Part shown: in pieces, positions 12,001-25,371 of the stretch
Position numbering within the stretch: the first letter of the stretch is position 1
Layout of the letters: each line of letters opens with the position of its first letter
NCBI GenBank assembly: GCA_033675265.1
Contig: JAUJYZ010000881.1
Coordinates: 127,001 to 191,000, forward strand
Direction: 5' to 3'
DNA from: Actinostola sp. cb2023
Lineage: Eukaryota; Cnidaria; Anthozoa; Actiniaria; Actinostolidae
DNA length: 64,000 nucleotides
Program-made: the position numbers and the translations under genes
Notes under the pieces: generated by a model
The model's database searches: none
Told to the model about the DNA's origin: nothing
Seen by the model: the letters and a program-made list of their open reading frames with translations, nothing else

Positions 12001-15000
12001 TTCATGTTCTATGCTCTGATAGAAACATGTGGAATATTGGCGGAACACGAGAAAAGTTAGCAACAGACTGATCCGAGTTGAAAGTTGTGACTTCTTTCAA
12101 GAATTACCGTGTTATTATTGTGTTAGCATGTGAACCAACCGCTCATCAATGAAAAACACTTTAGCAAACCGTTAGGTCTTGTAAAACCATAAGCACGATT
12201 TAGCATTGAACCGTAATGGAATGGCATTACCACCATTGAATGGCCAATGCTTTTAGTCTAGCCAATGGCCAATGCTTTTAGTCTAGCCAATGGCCAATGC
12301 TTTTAGTCTAGCCAATGGCCAATGCTTTTAGCAGTAGCTAATAGTAATAAACACATGAATGATGTGCATACTCTTTTATACTTTTATGTTAATTTTATGT
12401 TAATTTCTAGCCTGCGTAGCCCAGCGCTGGGGGGAAAAAGGAGGGGAAGAGAGGGGGAGGGGAGGGGAAGGGGGACTGGGGAGGAGGGGAAAGGAGGAGG
12501 AGGGGGATTGGGGAGGAGAGGAGGGAGGGAGCGCCTGCAATGGTCCTATTGTTTACGCGTTATTTTCCGGGCTCTTAGTGGCCGGAAAATTCCTTTTGGT
12601 TGAGAAGGTGAAGGTGTCGAGTGACGACGAGCAGTACTTAGCAGACATTGTAAATTTAGCTCTGGTACTATTATAACAACAACAAATAACCACAAAGGAT
12701 TTATTATCGTAATAGTAGCGTTGTTACGTCTAACGGCTTCTTCTCTCTCCGGCTCATGGACATATTGATACTGCTTTATAGATGATATACTTTCTGGAAA
12801 GTATTCGATTGTATGCCTCTGCCGAATGTGCCACGGCCGAAAAGTGGTAATTCACGAGGCTACGGTTTATAAAGCACACAAGACTGTTCAGGGACTTCAA
12901 AGACAGTCATCCCGATATCACTAAGGCCTTCGGCTAGTACAAGTTACTTCTGTATGGAAGGTTTAAATATATTTATGTAAGATGCTTCATTTTATTTTGA
13001 AGACGCTAGCTTCTCATATCTACTCTTTTAAGAGTAGAATTTAAAAATTCTAGTGGTCAAATATTAAAATCTATGTCTAGATTGACCTAATGCCGTTGCC
13101 CGTTTCTCTAGCTATCACAGTACTATTGGATTTCAACTGATAAAGCCATTTGAATTATTTGACAGCAAACGGAAGTTTGCCAGATTGGATAATTTTTGAC
13201 AAGCACCATTGACATTTGACGAGAGGCGGATAACGCATAAACAATAGGACCATTGCAGGTGCTCCCTCCCTCCTCTCCTCCCCAGTCCCCTCCTTCCCCC
13301 TTCCCCTCCGCTCCCCCTCTCTTCCCCTCCTTTCCCCCCCTGTGCTGGGCTACGCAGGCTAGTAAATTTCTGGCACCAATTCCTGATGGTCTCGCAGTTA
13401 CTGTAGCCGCACCCCAACTTTGGATCATGATTTTTGGGAAAAAAGTGTGGCTTATACGCCGGTGAATACGGTACTTCCCCAGAATTTAAGTCGCCAAATT
13501 ATGGGGTGTGGCTTTGTACACCTCATTGACCATTGTACAGACTACATGTACAAAAAATGTAGTTCTGAAGGTGTAATCACAATGTTTCAATCAGTTTCTG
13601 TATCTTTGTTTTTCATGTACAGCGGATTGCTTAGTGGTATTGAAGGTTTAATCAAGTACTTTGATGGAGATGTTCTGGTTTCTGCACCTTTAAAGAAGTT
13701 TAAATGTGTTTTAACCGAATTGATGAATTATCTTTCTGTAAGTATGGCATCAGTAACATTTAATACTTATTTACTGGACTGAGGGAAACATACACGTACT
13801 GTACTGTACTGCTTTCTCGAGGTCACAGTAAATAAGTGTTGTGTTATATACATGTACCAAGTAACAAAAGAAAATGTGTTGCAAAGCAATAAATTATAAA
13901 ATAGCTTGCAACAACAACAACAATAATTTTTTTTTCACACTATAAACAGATACAGTCAACTCTCCGCTAACGGACACTCTCGTAAGCGGACAGCTCTACT
14001 TACGGACACCTTTTCAAATCCCCGTTTTACCTCCCAGTCAAACTCTGTATTTACACATTCCCGTAAGCGGACACTCTCTCGTAAGCGGACGCGGACACTT
14101 CTGAAAATGAAAATTGGATTTTTCTTTTGTTTACGCTCTCTCCTAAGCAGACACACCATATCTATTGTATACTATATTACCAAAATCTATTGTATATTAT
14201 TTGAGGACCTCCCTGAAAACCACGTTATGTGATGGGCGCTTCCTCCTTAAAGATTAAATATTATTATTATTATATAACAATGGACTTTCGGCAATGGAAT
14301 TTGTCTTTAATTTGCAATAAATCAACAAAAATATGACCTTTTACAGAGCAACAGAACAGTGGGGATCGGTTTTGTCAAATCTCCATTTGTCCGCGGGGAA
14401 GCAAGGTGTACGGTTCAGTTGCTATTTTTCTCTACCGATTAAAACGTAATTAACTCTCCCGTAAGCGGACATCCACCCTATTTTTCTTTGGTGTCCGCTT
14501 ACGGGAATAGTTCTCATAAGCGGACAGCTCTACTAACGGACACTTTTTTCAATTCCCGAGGGTGTCCGCTTACGAGAGAGTTGACTGTAGTCTACATTTA
14601 TTGTGAAAATTATTCTAGATTTAAAAAAAACGCTTTGTACAAAAAAACAACATGTATTTTACAAAATAAGATGTATGAGTTCATGTTATATATGCTTTGT
14701 AAATAGACTTTGTAATGAATCTTTATTTGACATTAAACATTATTAAAAATAAAAATAAATAAAAAAACACACACAGTGTGTTCCTTCCAGCTAGGTAGTT
14801 TCCAGTTTTGTTATTACCGGTTCATAACATATATTGTTGCCCGCTCAGAGTTGCTTTTATTTATAGATTAGAAGCTTAAAAATATAATACATGTACAGCA
14901 TGTAAATTTTACTTTACTTTATTTTATTTTTCTGAACAGATGCTGTTGGACCAGACTCAGAGATCAGTGACAACAACATTGCAAAACTTCATCAAAGAGT

Positions 15001-18000
15001 ATGTCAACTATTTATTTATTTTCAGTAGAAACCTGACAAAGGTGTCTGTCTTCGATAGGTGTCCATCTAGAGAGTGCATTTATAATAAAACAACATTCAA
15101 TAAGATGGAAGAGACCTTTAGATGTAGATGTCTGTCTTAGAGTTATACGTGTCTGTCTTGCATCAGCTGATTTGTAACTTTTATGTTTAATTCTCATTTC
15201 AGTGACATCAAAAAAGTCAAAGACACCAAAAAGCTGTTTGATAAAATCAGTGATGACCTGGACAAGTAAGTACATTTGTATACATACTGTAATGAGGGCA
15301 CTTATTCGATTGTTTGGGGTTTGAGGGGGGTGCTTAATAGGGAGGGGGTGCTTATTAGGGAGGGGGTGCTTAGTAGGGAGAGAGGGTGCTTATTAGGGAG
15401 GGGGTGCTTATTAGGGAGGGGGCGCTTATTAGGGAGGGGGCACTTATTAGGGAGGGGGCGCATATTAGGGAGGGGGCACTTATTAGGGAGGGGGCGCTTA
15501 TTAGGGAGGGGGGCACTTATTAGGGAGGGGGCGCATATTAGGGAGGGGGCACTTATTAGGGAGGGGGCACTTATTAGGGAGAGGTGCTTATTAGGGAGGG
15601 GGCGCTTATTAGGGAGTGGGCACTTATTAGGGAGGGGGCACTTATTAGGGAGGGGGCGCTTATTAGGGAGGGGGTGCTTATTAGGGAGGGGCACTTATTA
15701 GGGGGGGGGGGGTGCTTATTAGGGAGGGGGTGCTTATTAGGGAGGGGGTGCTTATTTAAATTTTCAGAAAATATCAAAATCTGAGACAATATAAGCAGAA
15801 CATTCAGTTAACGAAAACTGGACCAGTAACAAGAATTGAGAAGGCGAAAAAAAAAGACTTTGTACATTCATGGAGCTGGATCATTTATTGTGATTACCAT
15901 GTTATGTTGTTCATTGCTCAATCAATGACAATTGGGGGGAGGGGAGGGGAGTGGTGCACTTATTCGGGAGGGGCGCTTATTTCTAAAAACGAGGTCGAAA
16001 GGGGGCGCTTATTCGGAAGAGGCTGCTTATTTGAAGGAGGGTGCTTAATCGAATTATTATGGTACAGTATGTACCTTATAATGCCTGCTTTGGTGCTAAT
16101 AATATTATTCATTTTACTATTTACAATTTCATAATAGGACAACGTTTGTGAAAACATTATTAGGTTGTATGTTTGGAATACCATAATACATGTATAGTGG
16201 TTCTGTTTACAGCAACAATAATAATAATAAATTCTTAAAAAATGCATATAACTGGCATCTCTATGCTTTTTACATAATTATATTAGGTGATAAAAAAACC
16301 CAGTTCATTTAACTACAGATCTACAATATTATTGTTGCGACTTGTTAATTTTGCACAGTGCCTTATACAAGCATGCTCAGATGCCAAGAAATTGTAAAAC
16401 CCAGGAAGCTGAAGAGGTAATGTGCTGTTATATTGGATTTAGAGTCATTTTCTTATGACTGCACCGTGTCCAAGCATTCTGATTGGTTAAGCAATGATTT
16501 TGTGCACTTGGTTGAATAGGTGTCTTGGTTTCCATACCATAACTCTGTACCGTAGGTTTCCCACTCCTACAAAAATGACTCTAATAATTTTTCACTTTTC
16601 ATTAGCAGCACTTTATATCACTCTGTACAGTACATGAATAAGCTGTATTATCATTTCTAGACTCATTTCTATCTGCAGTTTTGATTGGCTGAAAGACCTG
16701 CAAATAACTGCGTACAGATAACGGTCTGAGCATGTGCACTATTGATTATTCACAGTGTAAACATGGCAGCTCGTTTTCTCGAGCTGTCAGAAGAAGAGAT
16801 TGACAATATTTTAGCTCTAAAAACAAGCATAAAAATAAAAAAGCGACTAATGAGTCGAATGATAAAACAATTATTGAACTCGGTTATTGCAAAATATCGT
16901 GATTTGTCAGTGTCTCGCCATCAGTTATTTGCCTCTGCCGTGGATGGCATTGGCAAATAACTGATAGCTCGCCACTGACAAATCACAATATTTTGCTCAA
17001 CCTCGTCCAATAATATTACTTATTATTATACATTGTACTCAGTATCTGTATTCTCATTGGTCGAGAGCCTACAGATAATTATAACTATCAGTGCGTACCA
17101 GCGATATTTCAGCGGTCTGGTGGTTATCTGTAGGCAGTTATCTGCAAAAATGAGCCTGCGTAGGTCAGCGGATTGGTCACATCTGTAGGTTACTGCAGTG
17201 CTGTCATATTCATTCATTTGTTGTTGTTAGATTACTTTTATATTTGTATTATTTGTATTCACCGGCGTATAAGCCACACTTTTTTTCCGAAAATTGCGAT
17301 CCAAAGTTGGGGGTGCGGCTTATCTTTGAGAACATCTGGAATTGGTACCATAAATTTACATAAAATTAACATAAAAGTATAAAAGAGTACGTACATCATT
17401 GATTGTTTGCCAGGGTTTGCTTTTCATTTGTTTGGAGTTAATGCAGGACAAACGCGCGTTTGAGAAGTACAAAGTAAACAATCCCAAACCCAAGGTAAAT
17501 GAATACCGGTACATTTACGGTAAACTTGAAGTATTGAATTTGTATTAAATAATGATGTTTGAATGCTTTCGAACATGAAATCCATGAGAGTTTACTTTGG
17601 GTTTGCTTTGCGTTCATTTAGTAAACGCTAAACAAATGCAAACATCGGCAGGGTTTGCTTTATGTTTGTTTTGCGTTAACTCCAAATGCACGCCTGTGTT
17701 TACTTTGCGTTAACATATGTTAACCTTGCGTTTGAGGTTAGTTTCGATCGGTACTGTACGTCCGATAATGCGAAGCATGTAATGTACATGTAGCTTTCTC
17801 AATATTTCACTTAGCATGTGATTTATATTAATAATTTTATTCCAAAAAAACTTTTTTTCCAAAATTTACGTTGCCAAACTCAGGGTGCGGCTTATCTGCG
17901 AGTGCGGCTTATATGCTGGTGAATACGGTACTGAATTCGGTTTTGATGATGATATCCGAATAATCAATGTCTTGGCAACACTTACCTCTACATTTGATAA

Positions 18001-21000
18001 TTCCGGATATCATCAAAACCTCATCCAATATTGCTTATTGTTTGCATGTACATGAATGTAAATCATGGTTTTTATTTCAGGATGAAAACATAGTGACAGC
18101 CATGCAATCTTGCTTTGACCATATTTCACTGGATTATGCCTTTCAGGTACTTTGTGTTTTACTTTCTGTTGCATACACGCACACTGTACTATGTACATGT
18201 AATGATGCTTTAATTATCAACATATTTTTTCATCATTTCTGACCATATCCAAACAAATATGATGGTGATGGTGATTGTGATGGTGATATTGATGATAATG
18301 ATGATGTAATGATGCTTTAATTATCAACATATCTTTTCATCATATCTGACCATATCCAAACAAATATGATGGTGATGGTGATTGTGATGGTGGTATTGAT
18401 GATAACGATGATGTAATGATGCTTTAATTATCAACATATCTTTTCATCATTTCTGACCATATCCAAACAAATATGATGGTGATGGTGATTGTGATGGTGG
18501 TATTGATGATAATGATGATGTAATGATGCTTTAATTATCAACATATCTTTTCATCATTTCTGACCATATCCAAACAAATATGATGGTGATGGTGATTGTG
18601 ATGGTGGTATTGATGATAATGATGATGTAATGATGCTTTAATTATCAACATATCTTTTCATCATTTCTGACCATATCCAAACAAATATGATGGTGATGGT
18701 GATTGTGATGGTGGTATTAATGACAATGATGATGTAATGATGCTTTAATTATCAACATATCTTTTCATCATTTCTGACCATATCCAAACAAATATGATGG
18801 TGATGGTGATGGTGATTGTGATGGTGGTATTGATGATAATGATGATGTAATGATGCTTTAATTATCAACATATCTTTTCATCATTTCTGACCATATCCAA
18901 ACAAATATGATGGTGATGGTGATTGTGATGGTGGTATTGATGATAATAATGATGTAATGATGCTTTAATTATCAACATATCTTTTCATCATTTCTGACCA
19001 TATCCAAACAAATATGATGGTGATGGTGATTGTGATGGTGGTATTGATGATAATGATGATGTAATGATGCTTTAATTATCAACATATCTTTTCATCATTT
19101 CTGACCATATCCAAACAAATATGATGGTGATGGTGATTGTGATGGTGGTATTGATGATAATGATGATGTAATGATGCTTTAATTATCAACATATCTTTTC
19201 ATCATTTCTGACCATATCCAAACAAATATGATGGTGATGGTGATTGTGATGGTGATATTGATGATAATGATGATGTAATGATGCTTTAATTATCAACATA
19301 TCTTTTCATCATTTCTGACCATATCCAAACAAATATGATGGTGATGGTGATTGTGATGGTGGTATTGATGATAATGATGATGTAATGATGCTTTAATTAT
19401 CAACATATCTTTTCATCATTTCTGACCATATCCAAACAAATATGATGGTGATGGTGATTGTGATGGTGATATTGATGATAATGATGATGTAATGATGCTT
19501 TAATTATCAACATATCTTTTCATCATTTCTGACCATATCCAAACAAATATGATGGTGATGGTGATTGTGATGGTGGTATTGATGATAATGATGATGTAAT
19601 GATGCTTTAATTATCAACATATCTTTTCATCATTTCTGACCATATCCAAACAAATATGATGGTGATGGTGATTGTGATGGTGGTATTGATGATAATAATG
19701 ATGTAATGATGCTTTAATTATCAACATATATCTTTTCATCATTTCTGACCATATCCAAACAAATATGATGGTGATGGTGATTGTGATGGTGGTATTGATG
19801 ATAATGATGATGTAATGATGCTTTAATTATCAACATATCATTTCATCATTTCTGACCATATCCAAACAAATATGATGGTGATGGTGATTGTGATGGTGGT
19901 ATTGATGATAATGATGATGTAATGATGCTTTAATTGTCAACATATCTTTTCATCATTTCTGACCATATCCAAACAAATATGATGGTGATGGTGATTGTGA
20001 TGGTGATATTGATGATAATGATGATGTAATGATGCTTTAATTATCAACATATCTTTTCATCATTTCTGACCATATCCAAACAAATATGATGGTGATGGTG
20101 ATTGTGATGGTGATATTGATGATAATGATGATGAAAGATAATAATGATAATAATAATATATATTTATATTAAGCGCTTATCCACTTAAGGCCCAGACACA
20201 CGATGCAACGTTGCGCGCAACAAGAGTTTTTTGGGGTGTCACACGATGCAATGTTGCGCGCAATGGTTGCAGAAGTAGAACTCAATCCTACTTCTGCAGC
20301 TGTTGCACGCAACGTTGCAAGAAAAATTGCATTGTGTGTCCGCCGAGCCTTAATTGTCCATAGCGCTTTACAATTTGATGGTGATGGTGTTGATGATAAT
20401 GATGATGGAGGATGGTGATGATGGTGATGATGATGGAGGATGGTGTTGATGATGATGATCATGGAGGATTATAATAATGGTGATGGTGAGGATAATGATG
20501 ATTGAGGATGGCAATGATGGCGTCGATGATGATGATGACAATGATTATGATGATAATTTTGAGAGAAACTAACAACCACAAAATGTTTTGTTTGCACTTC
20601 TCAGATTAACATGTTACAATCAAGGAAAAGGATAGAGGTGCTAGACACTGTAAGTAACAATGTACATAATGTTCTGTGTATGGACAAGTACATTTGAAAT
20701 GAAATACAGACAAAACCCTATAAGAGACCACCCTCGATCAGACAAGCCCCATATGTGGACACCTCCCCTAAGTGACTCATCCCATAAGCAGATGCCGCCA
20801 AAAACCAGACACCTCCCATATGCAGACAGATCTCTCGAGGGGGCACCTACATGTACCATAAGCAGACACCTCATAAATGTATATTACACCTCTCGTAAGA
20901 GACACCTTCCATGGGCGGCAGACACTGACAAAAGGGGACACCTACCATAAGCAGACACCTCCTATCAGTGAACACCTTCCATAAGAGGACACCTCCCATA

Positions 21001-24000
21001 AGCAGACACATCCCATAAACTGACACCTCCCATAAAAAGACATGCCCCATAAGTCGACACCTCCCATAATGGGACATCTCCCATAAGTGGACACCTCCCA
21101 TAAGCAGACACCTTCCATAAACTAACACCAACCATAAGAGGGCACCTTCCATAGGCGGACACCTCCTATAAGTGGACACCTCCCATATGTGGACACCTCC
21201 CATAAGTGGACACCTCCCATAAGTGGACACCTCCCATAAGTGGACACCTCCTATAAGTGGACACCTCCCATAAGTGGACACCTCCCATAAGTGGGCACCT
21301 GAGTCCCATAAGTGGACACCGATATACATGTACCCAATAAGTGGACACCTCCCATAATGGGACATCTCCTATATGCAGAAACCTCCCATAAAAGAACACA
21401 TTCCATAAGTGGACACCTCCCATAAGGGGACATCTCCTATAAGTGGACACCTCCCATAAACTGACACCTTCCATAAATTAACACCGACCATGAGGGCACC
21501 TCCCATAGGCGAACACCTCCTATAAGTGGACACCTCCCATAAGTGGTAGCCTGCGCTCGCATCCAAACTAAACCACAGTATAGTCAGTCTGCGAATCAGT
21601 GCATGATTCTTTGTTCTGGACCCCCAGCATAGTAGCACGATTATATATAATAGCTTCTGATTGGCTATCGCAATTATCGTGTCCTGATTGGTTTGTGGTG
21701 CTCGCGCTATGTTTATTTTCAAAATGGCATCCACCTAAGAGGATATATGGACACAGCATTTACAGCCGACGACAGGTTATAAGAACATTCTTTGAGAAAA
21801 ACAATGTGTCTGTAAATCCCTGTAAATCACCCCACAGGCTACGGCAAGTATCTCAGCTCAGTATGATATTCCAGTGTCTTCCCATAGTAGCGGATGTACA
21901 GATCCAACCCCAGATCCACCGTAAACCTCGTGGTTCAAGTGTTGTTGTTTCTTGTTGTTGTAATTACTTTATACATAAATTACTTTTGTAACGTGTCAAT
22001 CGATTTAGCAGTGCTGCTAATTCCCCATTGAGATCATTAACGGACGACCAGGTTCTTTTTATATATGGGAATTCGAGTGGAGTATTTGAAAACGACTACA
22101 GTATGTGGTTCTAATGGGGAGTTTGCAGGTGTTGCGTGACATTTTTAATTTTAATCCAACAAAAACAAAGATATAATATTTGAAAAGAGCACACCAAAAT
22201 TAGCAAAAGTAGAAATTTTGAAGTAATTTCGATGAATAGAGCAAAAGTTATGGGCGACCGAAGTTGGCTTTTTTCTTAAGAAATGTACGGTGGTGGGCAA
22301 CAGCTTGCCCCTGTAACTATTGCCCTATTTACTTAATTCCCTTCAAACTTTCCACTTTTACTAACTATAGCATGCTCTTTCCAGTTATGGTATTTTTGTA
22401 TTTTTGTCTTCGGTGAAAATTTAAAAAGTCACGTGACAGGTGACACAAGCTCATTGTAAACACGCATATGCTCACTCATAGCTTGGCACTTCATGACATA
22501 TGTAGTTCTTGAGATATAGAGTAAAATTGCCGCTAATGTACCTGCACTGGTACAATAGCAAATATTGAGAAGGAAATATGTATAAGGAGTCCGCGTTTGT
22601 GATACAAATTTGTATCATTGCGTTGTTAGCAATTGCATGAGCGTGATGAACGGCATGCATCAATGAACATGCGAACGCGTCAGCAATTTAGCGTTGCCAT
22701 CTGACTTCACTTCGTTTTAACATTTCTCTATCATTCGTATTGAAATACATGTAACACGAACATAAATATTGTTTTAAGACAACTTGGAACTTGTACATTG
22801 AATTGCAACTTAGGCTAGAAATCCAGAATGATACACAATATTAAGCCATTAAAAAGCAAGCCAAAAGTGTTCACAATTACAAACATTTGTTCACCCATTA
22901 GAACTACCAACGGACATGATATAATAAAATATATTTAGAAAAGTTCAATAATAAAAACAACGAAACTTAATCACATGTTAGCTGAAGTGTAGAGCTAATT
23001 CATAGCAAAGGTTCAGGATAATCGTACCATATGTTGACGAGAAATATCATTAAGTGCAAAAAGTGTTCACAATTAGAACAACATACTGTAATGTAATAGA
23101 AGTGTCTTGGAATATTTATTTCAGTGCCGCTCGTCGGCTCGACGTTAACTCGGTGAGTTTGACTACCGAGCCGGCGAGCCAGTGGCTCGCAATCTATCTT
23201 CAGATTGGGCCCTCCATTCTGTAGTCTAGCCATTCTAGCTATATCCATTGGAGGGGAGGACGAAGAAACGATACAACAAGTCTTAAACGGGAACTATGTT
23301 GACAGAGATGTGTTTGCCGGGTTCACCTGAATGTTTGTTATTGACTTCAACACGTTTTTTTCTCAAAGAATACTTAATTATAGCCTTTCGTTGGTCTGGA
23401 TAAAGACTTTACAATTCAAACTGGTCATGTATGGCTGTAAATGCTGTGTCCATATATCCTCGCTAAAAGTAAAGGTGGATACCATTTTGAAAATAAACAT
23501 AGCGCGAGTACCACAACCAATCAGGACACGCGTAAGAATGAGAATTGGCGATAGCCAATCAGAAGCTATTATATATAATCGTGCTACTTTGCTGGGGGTC
23601 CAGAACAAGGAATCATGCACTGATTCGCAGACGGACTATACCATGGTTTATTTTGGATGCAAGCGCAGGCTAATAAGTGGACATCTCCCATATGCCGACA
23701 CCTCCCATAAAAGGACACATCCCATAAGTGGACACCTCCCATAAGTGGGCACCCGAGTCCCATAAGTGGACACCGACATACCTGTAAGTGGACATCTCCC
23801 ATATATATACATGTATGTATGCAGACACCTCCCATATATATGTATGCAGATACCTCCCATAAAAGGACACATTCCATAAGAGGACACCTCCCACAAGTGG
23901 ACACCTACACTTCGCCCCAAGGGTGTCTGCCCGCTTATATATATACAAATATATGTATGTATGCAGACACCTCCCATATATATGTATGCAGATACCTCCC

Positions 24001-25371
24001 ATAAAAGGACACATTCCATAAGAGGACACCTCCCACAAGTGGACACCTACACTTCGCCCCAAGGGTGTCTGCCCGCTTATATATATACATGTATGTATGC
24101 AGACACCTCCCATAAAAGGACACACTCCATATGAAGACACCTCCCACAAGTGGACACCTACACTTTGCCCCAAGGGTGTCTGCCTGCTTATGGAAGGTTC
24201 AACTATATAATAATTTTGGTGACTTTTGTTTCAGGTATCCAAGTTTGTTCATGCTCATTTTACATACTTCCATCAAGGGTATGACCTGATGAATGATCTG
24301 GAATCATACATGAAGGACATCAATGATGAGGTTAGTTGTTAGAATAGGGAACAACTAGTATAGCCTGCACAGCTGGTGTGGTTTCAGGGGGAGGAGGTGT
24401 GGAGTAGATTAAAATGGAAGGGAAATCACTACTATTCCCACCCCCACCCTTTGAGTCATAAATCGACTTCATATTGAAAGAACTAGCTATTTATGTAACT
24501 CGAAGGGGTGGGGGAACCATACCCTAATGGTGATCATTATTATAATGTTTTGTTTGTTTGTAGCTTGATGGTCTGTCAATTCAGTTTTTGGTTGATAAGA
24601 AAGAAATGGAGGAAAGACATACTCTTGTTCAGAAAAGGGTAATTTGTGCTTGCTCCCTTGCTTCCTTGCTCCCTTGCTTCCTTGCTCCCTTGCTTGTTTG
24701 CTTGCTTCCTTCCTTCCTTCCTTCCTTCCTTCCTTCCTTCCTTCCTTCCTTCCTTCCTTCCTTCCTTCCTTCCTTCCTTCCTTCCTTCCTTCCTTCCTTC
24801 CTTCCTTCCTTCCTTCCTTCCTTCCTTCCTTCCTTCCTTCCTTCCTTCCTTCCTTCCTTCCTTCCTTCCTTCCTTCCTAATTTCCTACATTCCTACCTTC
24901 CTACCTTCCTACCTTCCTTCCTTACTTCCTTCCTTCCTTCCTTCCTTTTTTCCTTCCTTTCTTCATCCTTTCCTCTCTTCCTTCCTTTCCTTTCTTCCTT
25001 CCTTCCTTCCTTTCTTGCTTCCTTGCTTCCTTCCTTTCTTGCTTCCTTGCTTGCTGCCTTGCTTGCTTCCTTGCTTGCTTCCTTGCTTGCTTCCTTGCTT
25101 GCTTCCTTGCTTGCTTCCTTCCTTGCTTTCTCTTGCTTCCTTTCTTCTTCCTTCCTTCCTTCCTTCCTCCTTTCCTTTCTTCCTTCCTCTCTTCCTTTCT
25201 TCCTTCCTTTCTTTTTCCCTTGCTTGCTTCCTTTCTTCCAATTTGTGAGTGCTACATGGTACATGGTACATTGTACTTGCTCATTTATAATCATTGTAAA
25301 TTCATGTCATTGTTAACGCTGTATTTCATTTGAATCTAGAATGCTCTGGAAAAAGTACCAGACCATTCAGG
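6072..25371 (+). CDS. ACAP2: ACAP exons 1-12: BAR domain
   Basis: Residues 1 to about 260. Signature matches to human ACAP2 are VDFDECLKDSPRFR (exon 1), SMVESGKAF (exon 3), LLDQTQRSVTTTLQNFIK (exon 5), FDHISLDYAFQ (exon 8) and YFHQGYDLMNDLESYMKD (exon 10). BAR domains dimerise into curved coiled-coil modules that sense or bend membranes. Exons 2 and 3 are only 58 and 59 nt, in long repeat-filled introns; they were placed by phase, splice sites and similarity. Exon 4 could instead begin at an AG twelve bases downstream in the same phase; the 13,623 site was preferred for its better acceptor. Confidence 0.88.

Larger units (their letters stand above)
20712..24187. repeat. 17-18-bp array of CATAAGTGGACACCTCC, interrupted
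   Basis: Dozens of units of CATAAGTGGACACCTCC (variants AGCAGACACCTCC, AAGGGGACATC) run 20,712-21,546 and 23,673-24,187. The gap is filled by an inserted element (21,547-23,672). In the right part a ~117-bp higher-order block with CTTCGCCCCAAGGGTGTCTG recurs three times. It ends 47 nt before exon 10. Confidence 0.93.

Noticed and set aside
15276..15784. Gly/Arg/Leu-rich ORFs on both strands
   Set aside because: The minisatellite unit is 18 bp, a multiple of three, so every frame without a stop in the unit stays open.
20169..20462. His-rich ORF as a metal-binding protein
   Set aside because: It is the complement of the GATGAT microsatellite plus a family B MITE.
24588..25316. 242-codon ORF
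   Set aside because: The first 17 codons are ACAP exon 11; the rest is translated CCTT microsatellite beyond a good splice donor.
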